This document shows, piece by piece, positions 53,167-62,114 of a stretch of 64,000 nucleotides of DNA (positions within the stretch are counted from its first letter, which is position 1; every line of letters begins with the position of its first letter). A program made the position numbers and the translations under genes. The notes under the pieces were generated by a model, which was not told the origin of the DNA, did no database searches, and was given only the letters and a program-made list of their open reading frames with translations. The DNA comes from Streptomyces sp. NBC_00259 (lineage in GTDB: Bacteria > Actinomycetota > Actinomycetes > Streptomycetales > Streptomycetaceae): positions 7,319,501 through 7,383,500 of the forward strand of contig NZ_CP108080.1 in NCBI RefSeq assembly GCF_036181745.1. Direction: 5' to 3'.

Positions 53167-56100
53167 CTACCGCACGCCGAACGCGCGGACCACCGTCTGG
53201 TCGACGTCGTTGCCGCTGCCGTCCCAGGCCTTGACGCGCAGGGAGACGGAGTCCGCGTGGCGGAGCACGGAACGGTCCAGCCGCACGTCGTACGTCCCGC
53301 TCCCGCTCCCGCTCCCGTTCCCGTTCCCGCTCTTCGAGACCGGCACCTGGACCCAGTGCGCGCCGTCGTCCGTCGACGCCCAGACGCGCATGCCCGCGAT
53401 GCGCGCGCCCGTCCAGCCGTCCTGATGACGCGCCGTCACCCGGAACTTCGCCGACGACGAGCCGTCGATCTCGTTGCGGACGTCGACCGGCACGTCGTAG
53501 TCGAGCATCACCAGCGGCATCAGCTCCCGCTCGCCCGCCGCGGGCGGCGTCGACCGGAACGACCACGAGGTGTCGGTCCGCGTCGAGTACGCCCAGGAGG
53601 GTGAGGTGCGGGAGGTCTCCAGCCGCAGCCGGTAGGAGCCCTTGTCCGACCCGGCCGGGAAGGCGCCCCACGGCCAGACCTGGTCCGCGAGCTGGGTGCC
53701 GTCGCGGTAGAGCCGGGTGCGCACCTTGTCGGTCTCGTCGTCACCGGCGAAGGCGTAGTGCCCGTCGCCGTCGGCGAACTCCGCGAGCCGCAGGTCGAAG
53801 GTGTCGGCCGCACGCACCGAGCGGAAGGCCGGGTTCCCGGCCGGTGCCGCCGGCCGGACCACCGCGCCGTACCAGTCCTCGCGCAGCCGCTGACCGGCCG
53901 CGTACTGGTGCAGCCCGCCCGTCATCCCGCCGCCGAGGGAACCCCACAGGTTCCACGGGGACTTGTGGGTGACCCTCTCCAGCCACACGGTGTCGCCCGC
54001 GCTGACCGTCTCCGTCCGGGCGGACGGCAGCTTCACGGAGGACTGGGTCTCCATCACGAACGACGTGCCCTGCCAGGGACGCCACGCGAAACGCTGCTCG
54101 CCGGTCCAGCCCTCGGCTCCGGGCCGGTGGTAGCGGGCCTCGACCGTCGCCGTCGCGGTGTCGCTCACCTGGTAGGAGAGCCGGGACCGCACCGCTTCCT
54201 TCTCGATGAGCGCGAGGTCGTAGAGGTGCGGGCTGGCGGACGTTCCCGACAGCTCCAGCGTCGTCTCCCGGTGTCCCTGCCGCTTCAGCCATGCCGCGAG
54301 GGCCTCGCCCTGCTCCTGCGGGACGTGCATGGTGATGAGCGGGTCACGCTCGCCCGTCGGGGTCCACGGCTGCCACACCGGCCCCGGGAACTCGTTGATG
54401 ATCATCAGAGCCGCGGCCCCGGTCCTCGCCACGGCCGCCACCTGGTCGGGGAACGCGCCGTTGGTGCGCATCAGGACCGCCTTGCCGCGCAGGTTCTTCC
54501 CCGGCAGCGACTCGGGCTCCACGAGGACGACCGGCAGCCTGCGGGTGCCGTCCACACCGGGCGAGTAGTTGAACAGCACCGGGTTCAGCTCGGGAGCCCC
54601 GCTGCCCTGGACCCGGGCCATCAGCCGGGGCGCGACCATGCGCCACCGGGAGTAGAACTCGAAGGTCCCCTTCGCGGTCTTTGCGGTCGGAGTGGCGAAC
54701 ACCGTACGGATCGAATCGAACTCCACCGTCGTGCTGGCGATCTTCCGGATGCCGACGGCCCGGTACGCCCCGAAGTGGATCATTCCCTGCTGTTCGGACG
54801 CCTTGGGCGTACGGACCTCGATCGGCTTCGCCGTACGGGCGTCGAGGACGACCTCCATGTCCCGGTCGAGCGTCAGCTCGGGCCGCAGCACCTGGGTGAG
54901 GTTCCAGCCCTTGACCGTGTCGCCCGGCACCAGCGCCTTGAGGAAGTAGGTGTCCGCCGGGAGCGTCACCTCGACCGTTCCGTCCCTGGTGAACGCGAAC
55001 AGGTCGTAGCGGTGGTCGGAACCGTACATCTCGAGGACCGGCACCACCCCGGGGCGGCCTTCGCGGTCGATGAACCGCAGTGTCAGCTTCCGCATCGCGC
55101 CCCTGACCGTCAGCGAGACAGCCGTGTGCACGGCGGCCGTGCCGTCGTCCGGGGTCGCCGTCAGATAGCCGGAGTAGCGGCCCAGCGGCACTCCGGCGGC
55201 GCGAGCGGTCACCGGCACCCGCACGGTCTCGCCCGGGGCGACGGTGACCGACGACGAGCCCGCCGTGAAGGCGCCCGTCGGCGCGGCCGTACCGTCGTGG
55301 TCCTTGACCTGCAGCGACAGCGCCAGCCGCACCGGCCGCTCCGAGACGTTCGTGTACGAGACGTCCTGCGTCACACCGGCGCCGTCGGGCTCCTGCATGC
55401 CGAGGTTCACCGTGCCGGTGGCGACGACACCGCGGCCGAAGGCCCCGGCCACGTCCAGCCGGCCGCCGCCCTGCTCGTCCACGCCCTGACCCGCGACCGT
55501 CTTCGACGAACCCACGAGCGCGTTCTTGATGGCCTCCGGCGTCCAGGCCGGGTGGCGCTGCGCCAGCAGCGCGGCCGCACCGGCGACATGCGGGGTCGCC
55601 ATCGACGTTCCCGACGCGGCGGTGTAGAGGTCGCTCTCCGGACTGCCCATGAGCGTGCCCGCCGCCCGCGCCGCGACGATGCCGACACCCGGCGCCGTCA
55701 GGTCGGGCTTGACCGCGTCGGCCGCGCCGACGGGGCCGCGGCTGGAGAACTCGGCGAGCGAGTCGTCACGGTCGACGGCGCCCACGGTCAGGGCGCTCGG
55801 GGCCGTGCCGGGCGAGCCGACCGTCTGCGTCCCCGGGCCCTCGTTGCCCGCCGCGACGACGAACAGCGCGCCGGTCTCCTTGGTCAGCGCCTCCACGGCC
55901 GTGACCAGCGGATCGTCGTCGGACGCCGGGCCGCCGAGGCTCATGTTGACCACGCGGGCGCCCGAACGGGCCGCCCACTCCATGCCGGCCAGGACGTCGG
56001 AGTACGAGCCCGAACCGGTGTCGTCCAGCACCTTGCCGACCACCAGCTCGGCATCGGGCGCGACACCCTTGCGGGTGCCGTTCGCCCCGGCGCCCGAACC

Positions 56101-57009
56101 GGCGATCGTCGCCGCCACATGGGTGCCGTGACCGACGAGGTCACGCGTGCTGTCACTCGCGCTGAAGTTGCGTGTCTCGCCCACCCGGCCCGCGAGGTCG
56201 GGATGGGCGGCGTCGATGCCCGTGTCCAGAACGGCGACCTTGACGCCCTTGCCGGTCACGCCGGTCTTCCAGACCTCGGGGGCACCCACCTGCGCCACGC
56301 TGCGGTCGAGCGAGACCTTCACCTTGCGGTCGAGCCAGATCTTCTCCAGGGCGCCGGCCAGCCGGGGCGCGGCCGAGGCGGTACGGGCCTTCTGCGCGCC
56401 ACGCGCGCCCACGGCCTGCGCGTCCTTGTCGGGTGTGCCCCTGACGGCCTTCCAGAAGTCGTCGAGTTCACCCTTCGCCGCGTCGACCGCGACACCGTCG
56501 ACGCTGTCGAGCACCCGCCGGCGTTCCACCCCGGCCGGCGCCTTCTGCGCGGAGAGCCGGGCCGACGCGCCGTAACGCAGCAGCAGCGGCAGCTGCTTGG
56601 CGTGGGAGTCGTCGTAGCCCTGCTCGATCAGGCCGGTGACGTCGAAGAGTGCGGCGTCCAGCTGCCCGGAGGACAGGTACGGGACGGCGTTCACCGGGGT
56701 GACATGGATCCGCCCGTCGACCTCACGGGTGCTGAAGCCCCCGCTTTCCCGGCCATGTGCCGGAAGGACACTGGCCACTTGGCGGCCGTCCGCGTAGCGG
56801 CTGACCGTGACACGGTCCCCGGTGATCAGCGTGACCGTGTGGACGGAGGGACGCGGGTCTCCCGACGGCGCGGCACGGCCCGGTCGGGGCTGCTGCGCGG
56901 CACCGGGTGCGGCCATGCCCACCAGGACGGCCGTGAGGGCTGCGATCGCCACCGAGCGGTGGTGCGGCGAGCTCGTGGCGAGCCGCAACCATCTGTTCGT
57001 TGATCTCAT
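53167..57009 (-). CDS. Large secreted subtilisin-like (S8) serine protease
   Basis: A 1280-residue exported protease. Signal peptide (VAIAALTAVLVGMAAPGAAQ), a propeptide to about residue 240, then the S8 domain: Asp262 (VLDTGID), His294 (GHGTHVA), oxyanion Asn389 (AAGNEGPG) and Ser469 (SGTSMATPHVAG). A PA-like insert and several beta-sandwich domains make up the other 800 residues. Near the end a hexanucleotide microsatellite (six CCCGCT/CCCGTT units, 53296-53331) encodes a Ser/Asn-Gly run. Start ATG 57009 has a weak ribosome site. It likely degrades extracellular protein; the multi-domain C-terminus may bind substrate or wall. Confidence 0.93.
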   Translation of the reverse strand: MRSTNRWLRLATSSPHHRSVAIAALTAVLVGMAAPGAAQQPRPGRAAPSGDPRPSVHTVTLITGDRVTVSRYADGRQVASVLPAHGRESGGFSTREVDGRIHVTPVNAVPYLSSGQLDAALFDVTGLIEQGYDDSHAKQLPLLLRYGASARLSAQKAPAGVERRRVLDSVDGVAVDAAKGELDDFWKAVRGTPDKDAQAVGARGAQKARTASAAPRLAGALEKIWLDRKVKVSLDRSVAQVGAPEVWKTGVTGKGVKVAVLDTGIDAAHPDLAGRVGETRNFSASDSTRDLVGHGTHVAATIAGSGAGANGTRKGVAPDAELVVGKVLDDTGSGSYSDVLAGMEWAARSGARVVNMSLGGPASDDDPLVTAVEALTKETGALFVVAAGNEGPGTQTVGSPGTAPSALTVGAVDRDDSLAEFSSRGPVGAADAVKPDLTAPGVGIVAARAAGTLMGSPESDLYTAASGTSMATPHVAGAAALLAQRHPAWTPEAIKNALVGSSKTVAGQGVDEQGGGRLDVAGAFGRGVVATGTVNLGMQEPDGAGVTQDVSYTNVSERPVRLALSLQVKDHDGTAAPTGAFTAGSSSVTVAPGETVRVPVTARAAGVPLGRYSGYLTATPDDGTAAVHTAVSLTVRGAMRKLTLRFIDREGRPGVVPVLEMYGSDHRYDLFAFTRDGTVEVTLPADTYFLKALVPGDTVKGWNLTQVLRPELTLDRDMEVVLDARTAKPIEVRTPKASEQQGMIHFGAYRAVGIRKIASTTVEFDSIRTVFATPTAKTAKGTFEFYSRWRMVAPRLMARVQGSGAPELNPVLFNYSPGVDGTRRLPVVLVEPESLPGKNLRGKAVLMRTNGAFPDQVAAVARTGAAALMIINEFPGPVWQPWTPTGERDPLITMHVPQEQGEALAAWLKRQGHRETTLELSGTSASPHLYDLALIEKEAVRSRLSYQVSDTATATVEARYHRPGAEGWTGEQRFAWRPWQGTSFVMETQSSVKLPSARTETVSAGDTVWLERVTHKSPWNLWGSLGGGMTGGLHQYAAGQRLREDWYGAVVRPAAPAGNPAFRSVRAADTFDLRLAEFADGDGHYAFAGDDETDKVRTRLYRDGTQLADQVWPWGAFPAGSDKGSYRLRLETSRTSPSWAYSTRTDTSWSFRSTPPAAGERELMPLVMLDYDVPVDVRNEIDGSSSAKFRVTARHQDGWTGARIAGMRVWASTDDGAHWVQVPVSKSGNGNGSGSGSGTYDVRLDRSVLRHADSVSLRVKAWDGSGNDVDQTVVRAFGVR

Positions 57010-57093
57010 GGACGGAAAGAGTGGCGGCGCGGAAGCGGCCAGTCAGCCACTGGTGCCTGTCCACCCCGCGCCAAGTCACCTTTACGCCATGTC

Positions 57094-57110
57094 GCCGGGC
57101 CCGGCCCGGC
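57094..57110 (-). terminator. Short hairpin after the sugar permease gene
   Basis: Arms GCCGGGC and GCCCGGC around a 3-nt loop begin 9 nt after the permease stop on the minus strand. It is small but well placed to end the sugar operon. Confidence 0.5.
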
Positions 57111-57118
57111 AGTGGTGC

Positions 57119-58354
57119 CTACGAACCGACCCTGCGCTTGTTCCACACGTCGAAGCCGACCGCCGCCAGCAGCACCAGTCCCTTGATCACCTGCTGGTAG
57201 TCCGTGCCGACGCCGACCAGCGACATGCCGTTGTTCAGCACGCCCAGCACCAGCCCACCGATGACCGCGCCCAGCACGGTGCCGACCCCGCCGCTCATCG
57301 AGGCGCCGCCGATGAACGCCGCGGCGATGGCTTCGAGTTCGAAGTTCACGCCCGCCTGCGGGACGCCGGCGTTCAGCCGGGCCGCGTACACGACTCCGGC
57401 CAGGGCGGCGAGCATGCCCATGTTCATGAAGACGAGGAAGGTGACCCGCCTGTCCTTGACACCGGAGAGCTTCGCCGCGGCCTGGTTGCCGCCGAGCGCG
57501 TAGACATGGCGGCCCACGACCGCGTTGCGCATCACGAAACCGAAGCCGATGAGCAGCGCGGCCAGCAGCAGCAGGACCACGGGCACGCCCCGGTAGCTGG
57601 CGAGGGTGAGCGTGAAGGCGAGGACGGCGGCGGCCATCGCCACGCATTTGGTGAGGAACAGCGAGCGTGGCAGGACGTCGAGTTCGTAGCTCTGCTGCCG
57701 TCGGCGGTCGCGTACCTCCTGTGCCACGGCGAAGACGATCAGCACCAGCCCGAGCAGCAGTGTCAGATTGTGGTAGTTGGTCTGCGGACCGACCTCCGGG
57801 AGATAGCCCGTGGAGATCTCCTGGAAGCCCTCGGGGAAGGGGCCGAGGGAGCGTGACCCGAGCAGGATCTGCGTACCGCCCCTGAAGAGCAGCATCCCCG
57901 CCAGCGTCACGATGAACGACGGGATGCCGACGTACGCGATCCAGAACCCCTGCCAGGCGCCGGCGGCCGCCCCGATCGCGAGCGCGATCACCAGGGCGAG
58001 CACCCACGGGACGTCGTGCTCGACCATCATCACCGCGCACGCGGCCGAGACGAATGCCGCCAGCGAGCCGACCGACAGATCGATGTGACCGGAGATGATG
58101 ACGATCATCATGCCGATGGCGAGGACCAGGATGTAGCTGTTCTGGAGCACCAGATTGGTGACGTTGTTCGGCTGGAGCAGCACGCCGTCGGTCCAGATCG
58201 CGAAGAGCGCGACGATCAGCGCGAGCGCGATGAGCATGCCGTACTGGCGCATGTTGCGGCGCATCGCGTCCAGCAGCAGGCCGGCGATCGCGGTCCTTCC
58301 CGGTGCGTCGGAAGGGGGTGCGCCGTGCGGAGTCTCGGTGGTGACCGGGCCCAT
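57119..58354 (-). CDS. mmsB: Monosaccharide ABC transporter permease (MmsB/XylH type)
   Basis: A 411-residue permease with about ten helices, from ATG 58354 after AGAGGTAA. The BPD_transp_2 (ribose/xylose) signature appears in SGHIDLSVGSLAAF and GVPQAGVNFELEAIAAAFIGG. Length and the central cytoplasmic insertion (REVRDRRRQQSYELD region) fit the multiple-monosaccharide type rather than RbsC. It sits 5 nt after the ATPase gene and forms the membrane channel of that importer. Confidence 0.9.
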   Translation of the reverse strand: MGPVTTETPHGAPPSDAPGRTAIAGLLLDAMRRNMRQYGMLIALALIVALFAIWTDGVLLQPNNVTNLVLQNSYILVLAIGMMIVIISGHIDLSVGSLAAFVSAACAVMMVEHDVPWVLALVIALAIGAAAGAWQGFWIAYVGIPSFIVTLAGMLLFRGGTQILLGSRSLGPFPEGFQEISTGYLPEVGPQTNYHNLTLLLGLVLIVFAVAQEVRDRRRQQSYELDVLPRSLFLTKCVAMAAAVLAFTLTLASYRGVPVVLLLLAALLIGFGFVMRNAVVGRHVYALGGNQAAAKLSGVKDRRVTFLVFMNMGMLAALAGVVYAARLNAGVPQAGVNFELEAIAAAFIGGASMSGGVGTVLGAVIGGLVLGVLNNGMSLVGVGTDYQQVIKGLVLLAAVGFDVWNKRRVGS

Positions 58355-58359
58355 TTCTG

Positions 58360-59910
58360 TTACCTCTTGTCCATGGTCATATGGCGCATCAGCACTTCCT
58401 GGGTGGCCTCGGCCCGGGGGATCTCCCCGGTGAGGCGGCCGGCGGCCATGGTGTAGATGCGATCGCACATCCCGAGCAGCTCGGGCAGTTCGGAGGAGAT
58501 GAAGACGACGGCCTTGCCCTCGGCGGCGAGCCGGTCGATGACCGTGTAGATCTCGTACTTCGCCCCGACGTCGATGCCGCGCGTCGGCTCGTCGAGGATC
58601 AGCACATCGGGACCCGCGAAGATCCATTTGCTGAGGACGACCTTCTGCTGATTGCCACCGGAGAGCCGGCCGACCTGCTCGAAGACGGTCGGAGCCTTGA
58701 TGTTCATGGTGCGGCGGTACGACTCGGCGACCCGGGTCTCCTCGTGCTCGTCGACGACACCGCGCCGGGACACCTTGGGCAGCGCGCTCATGGTGATGTT
58801 CCGGCCGATGGTGTCGATGAGGTTGAGGCCGTAGTGCTTGCGGTCCTCGGTGACGTACGCGATGCCGTGTCCGACCGCCTCGGGGACGGTCCGGGTACGG
58901 ATCTCCCGGCCGTCCTTGAGGACGGTGCCGCTGACGCCCCGTCCGTAGGAGCGTCCGAAGACGCTCATCGCGAGTTCGGTGCGGCCCGCGCCCATCAGTC
59001 CCGCGATACCGACGATCTCGCCCCGCCGGACCTGGACCGAGACACCGTCGACGACCTTGCGCTGCTGGTCGATGGGATGGTGCACGGTCCAGTCGCGGAC
59101 CTCGAGCGCCGGATGCGCCCCGGTGTCCCCCTCGTACGGGGTCCGCTCGGGGAAGCGGTGGTCGAGATCGCGCCCGACCATGCCTCGGATGATCCGGTCC
59201 TCGGTCGTCGAGTCGGCGCGCACGTCCAGGGTCTCGACGGTGCGGCCGTCCCGGAGGATCGTCACGGAGTCCGCGACCCGCGCGATCTCGTTGAGCTTGT
59301 GCGAGATGATGATCGAGGTGATGCCCTGCTGCTTCAGCTCCAGGATGAGACCGAGGAGTTTCGCCGAGTCCCCGTCGTTGAGCGCGGCGGTCGGCTCGTC
59401 GAGGATCAGCAGCTTCACCTCCTTCGAGAGCGCCTTCGCGATCTCCACGAGCTGCTGTTTGCCGACGCCGATGTCGGCGACCCGCGTCTGCGGATGCTCG
59501 TTCAGTCCGACCCGCTTGAGCAGCGCCGCCGCGTGCTTCAGCGTCTCGTTCCAGCTGATCACCCCGCGCCGTGCGTGCTCGTTGCCGAGGAAGATGTTCT
59601 CGGCGATCGACAGATAGGGGACCAGGGCGAGTTCCTGGTGGATGATGACGATTCCGCGCCGCTCGCTCGCGCGGATGTCCTTGAAGGCACACGCCTCGCC
59701 CCGGAAGCGGATCTCGCCCTCGTAACTGCCGTGCGGATGCACACCGCTGAGGACCTTCATCAGTGTCGACTTGCCCGCGCCGTTCTCCCCGCAGACGGCG
59801 TGGACCTCGCCCTCGGCGACGGTGAGGGTGACGTCGGAGAGTGCCCGGACCCCGGGGAAGGTCTTGACGATCGAGCGCATCTCCAGGACGGGTGCGGCTG
59901 GTGCGGTCAC
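58360..59910 (-). CDS. mmsA: Monosaccharide ABC transporter ATPase (MmsA/XylG type)
   Basis: A 516-residue double ATPase from GTG 59910, overlapping the binding-protein stop by 4 nt. First cassette: Walker A GENGAGKST, signature-like VGKQQLVEIAKAL, Walker B LILDEPTAAL. Second cassette: degenerate Walker A GLMGAGRTE, signature LSGGNQQKV, Walker B LILDEPTRG. Such one-active/one-degenerate pairs are normal for this sugar-importer family. It powers uptake of several aldoses via the ChvE-like protein. Confidence 0.93.
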   Translation of the reverse strand: MTAPAAPVLEMRSIVKTFPGVRALSDVTLTVAEGEVHAVCGENGAGKSTLMKVLSGVHPHGSYEGEIRFRGEACAFKDIRASERRGIVIIHQELALVPYLSIAENIFLGNEHARRGVISWNETLKHAAALLKRVGLNEHPQTRVADIGVGKQQLVEIAKALSKEVKLLILDEPTAALNDGDSAKLLGLILELKQQGITSIIISHKLNEIARVADSVTILRDGRTVETLDVRADSTTEDRIIRGMVGRDLDHRFPERTPYEGDTGAHPALEVRDWTVHHPIDQQRKVVDGVSVQVRRGEIVGIAGLMGAGRTELAMSVFGRSYGRGVSGTVLKDGREIRTRTVPEAVGHGIAYVTEDRKHYGLNLIDTIGRNITMSALPKVSRRGVVDEHEETRVAESYRRTMNIKAPTVFEQVGRLSGGNQQKVVLSKWIFAGPDVLILDEPTRGIDVGAKYEIYTVIDRLAAEGKAVVFISSELPELLGMCDRIYTMAAGRLTGEIPRAEATQEVLMRHMTMDKR

Positions 59911-61013
59911 GTCAGGTCACTCGCCTTGATGTAGCCCGAGTCGACCAGGACGGACCGGTAGTTGGACTTGTCGACGCTGACCGGGTCCAGGAGGAAGGAC
60001 GGCACGACCTTGACCTCGTTGTTGTAGGTCGTGGTGTCGTTGACCTCGGGCTTCTTGCCGCCCAGGACGGCGTCGGCCATCTGCACGGCCTGCTTGGCCA
60101 GGGCCCGGGTGTCCTTGTACACGGTCTGCGTCTGCTGCCCCGCGATGATCGACTTCACGGACGCGACCTCGGCGTCCTGGCCGGTGACCACGGGGTAGGG
60201 CTTGGCGGCCGTGCCGTACCCGTCCGACTTCAGCGCGGACAGGATCCCGATCGAGATGCCGTCGTAGGGGGAGAGGACGGCGTCCACGGAATCGGAGCCG
60301 TACGCCTTCGTCAGCAGGTCGTCCATGCGCTTCTGGGCGGTGCCGCCGTCCCAGCGCAGGGTGGTGATCTGCTCCAGTTTCGTCTGGCCGCTCCTCACGA
60401 CGAGCTGCTTGCTGTCGATGTACGGCTTGAGGGTCTTCCACGCGCCCTGGAAGAAGTAGCGGGTGTTGTTGTCGTCGGGCGAGCCGGCGAACAGCTCGAT
60501 GGTGAACGGCCCCTTCTTGGCACCGTCCTTCAGCCCGAGCTTGTCGACGATGTACGTGGCCTGGAGGACGCCGACCTTCTCGTTGTCGAAGGAGGCGTAG
60601 TAGTCGACGTTCGGCGAGCCGAGGATGAGCCGGTCGTAGGAGATCACCTTCACGCCCTGGTCTGCGGCCTGGCGCAGGACGTCGGACAGCGCCCGGCCGT
60701 CGATCGCCGCGACCACGAGCACGTCCACACCCTTGGTGATCATGTTTTCGATCTGCGAGACCTGCTGGTCGACGTCGTCCTCGCCGTACTGCAGATCCGT
60801 CTTGTAGCCGAGCTTCTCGAACTGCTCGACCATGTTCCTGCCGTCCGCTATCCACCGCTCGGACGACTTGGTCGGCATGGCGATGCCGATCGTGGAGTCC
60901 TCGGCGGACTTCTCCTGCTTGCTGCCGCCCGTGCCGCTCTGCCCGCAGCCGGCGAGGGCGAGGACGAGAACGGAGGCGGTGAGGGCGGTGGTCGCGGCTC
61001 GGTACGTACGCAT
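59907..61013 (-). CDS. chvE: Monosaccharide-binding lipoprotein (ChvE type)
   Basis: A 368-residue periplasmic-binding-protein fold, type I. The lipobox LALAGCGQS places the lipid-bearing Cys near residue 23. Ligand-site segments include GIAMPTKSSERWIADG and SYDRLILGSPNVDYYASFDN, as in ChvE/XylF-type proteins that bind xylose, glucose, galactose or arabinose. The start ATG 61013 has AGAAGGA at a wide spacing, and the gene begins 5 nt after the upstream stop, so it is in the same operon as the unknown protein and catabolic enzymes. Confidence 0.9.
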   Translation of the reverse strand: MRTYRAATTALTASVLVLALAGCGQSGTGGSKQEKSAEDSTIGIAMPTKSSERWIADGRNMVEQFEKLGYKTDLQYGEDDVDQQVSQIENMITKGVDVLVVAAIDGRALSDVLRQAADQGVKVISYDRLILGSPNVDYYASFDNEKVGVLQATYIVDKLGLKDGAKKGPFTIELFAGSPDDNNTRYFFQGAWKTLKPYIDSKQLVVRSGQTKLEQITTLRWDGGTAQKRMDDLLTKAYGSDSVDAVLSPYDGISIGILSALKSDGYGTAAKPYPVVTGQDAEVASVKSIIAGQQTQTVYKDTRALAKQAVQMADAVLGGKKPEVNDTTTYNNEVKVVPSFLLDPVSVDKSNYRSVLVDSGYIKASDLT

Positions 61014-61018
61014 GGCGT

Positions 61019-61996
61019 TCAGTCCTTCTCGGGGAGGGTGACGGGGAATCGGTGGAGCTCGCCGGGCAGACGGGAGCCGAGCGGGGACATCCCGCCGTCG
61101 GCGCCGTGCCGGGCCAGCAGATCGAGGACGAGCCGCCCGCGCCGCACCCTCTCCCGGGCGGTGGCCAGCGCCGTGTCGCGCAGCTGGGCCCCGTACGGGT
61201 AGATGCCGGGGGAGCGGGACAGGCCGAACTTCAGGTAGATCGGTGCGCCGCGCCGGATCAGCTCGGCCGCCTCGTACATCCGGACGTAGCCGCCGAGGTC
61301 GTCGGGCGCCTCGACATAGAGGTCCATGGGGGCGCGGCTGACCCGGCGGATCTCGGTGAGATGGCCGAGGGTCAGGTCGGAGGGGATGTTGAGGGAGTCG
61401 GCGCCGAGCCGTTCGTGGACGGCGTACGAGGCGGGATTGACCGGGCCGATCAGCGCCGACACCTTGAAGGTGGTGTCGGCCGGCAGAACGCCCGAGACCC
61501 GCAGCCGGTGCAGCGTCCACAACACGCCCTCGTCGGCGACGAGCAGGCAGCGCACGCCCAGTTCCGCGGCGCGCAGGGCGTCCTCGACACAGCCGGCGAG
61601 TGCGTCATGGCCACGGGAGCGCAACCCCGCGCCGCCCGAGTCGGTACGGGTCGCGGCGCCGATGTCCCAGGTGCCGCGCGGGCCGGTGAACAGGCAGAGC
61701 TCGATGCCGCGTTCGGCGCAGGCACCCACCATCTCCGTGATCTCGGCGTCGGTGAGCATCCAGACCCCGCTGCCCTGACTGACGCGGTGCACCGGCAGGT
61801 CGTGGCGGGCGCTCTCCTCGAGGACGACGGCCAGCGCCTCGGGCCCCTCCACGGACGGGATTTCGGTGCGCCAGGTGCCGCCGTCGGGGAAGGCGTGGGG
61901 TGAGGTGTCGGCGGGGTCGTTGTCCGGCGCGGGATGGCCGATCCGGGCGAGCGCGTCGGCGCCGGGGCGGCGCGGGGTGAGGGAGGGGGCGGTCAC
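61019..61996 (-). CDS. TIM-barrel-like protein of unknown activity in the sugar operon (possible U32-family relative)
   Basis: A 325-residue soluble protein from GTG 61996 with AGGAGT directly upstream. Segments such as EIPSVEGPEALAVVLEESAR, GIELCLFTGPRGTWDIGAA and LGVRCLLVADEGVLWTLHRL alternate strands and helices like a barrel. The family resembles proteins labelled U32 peptidases near sugar-acid genes, but the U32 hallmark is not clear. Context suggests lyase, aldolase or epimerase work on the sugar imported by ChvE/MmsAB. A near-perfect palindrome sits just before it. Confidence 0.65.
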   Translation of the reverse strand: MTAPSLTPRRPGADALARIGHPAPDNDPADTSPHAFPDGGTWRTEIPSVEGPEALAVVLEESARHDLPVHRVSQGSGVWMLTDAEITEMVGACAERGIELCLFTGPRGTWDIGAATRTDSGGAGLRSRGHDALAGCVEDALRAAELGVRCLLVADEGVLWTLHRLRVSGVLPADTTFKVSALIGPVNPASYAVHERLGADSLNIPSDLTLGHLTEIRRVSRAPMDLYVEAPDDLGGYVRMYEAAELIRRGAPIYLKFGLSRSPGIYPYGAQLRDTALATARERVRRGRLVLDLLARHGADGGMSPLGSRLPGELHRFPVTLPEKD

Positions 61997-62005
61997 GGGA
62001 CTCCT

Positions 62006-62025
62006 ATGTTCGATATCTCGGACAT
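62006..62025. promoter_or_regulatory. 20-bp near-perfect palindrome, probable operator
   Basis: ATGTTCGATATCTCGGACAT has 8-nt arms with a single mismatch around TATC. It lies directly before the ribosome site of the TIM-barrel-like gene, in the only sizable gap (118 nt) of the sugar operon. The form fits GntR, IclR or LacI type operators. Confidence 0.6.
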
Positions 62026-62114
62026 GGTGCGGATCGTGGGGCGGACGGCGGTACGGAGTCGTCGGAGGCCGCCACGGCCGCGCGGACAGGCCCCAGGGGC
62101 GCAGGGGCACCTTC

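Noticed and set aside
53758..57003. Antisense open frame of about 1080 residues over the S8 protease gene
   Set aside because: The minus-strand protease has all catalytic motifs; the plus frame is Arg/His/Gly-rich without any recognisable domain.
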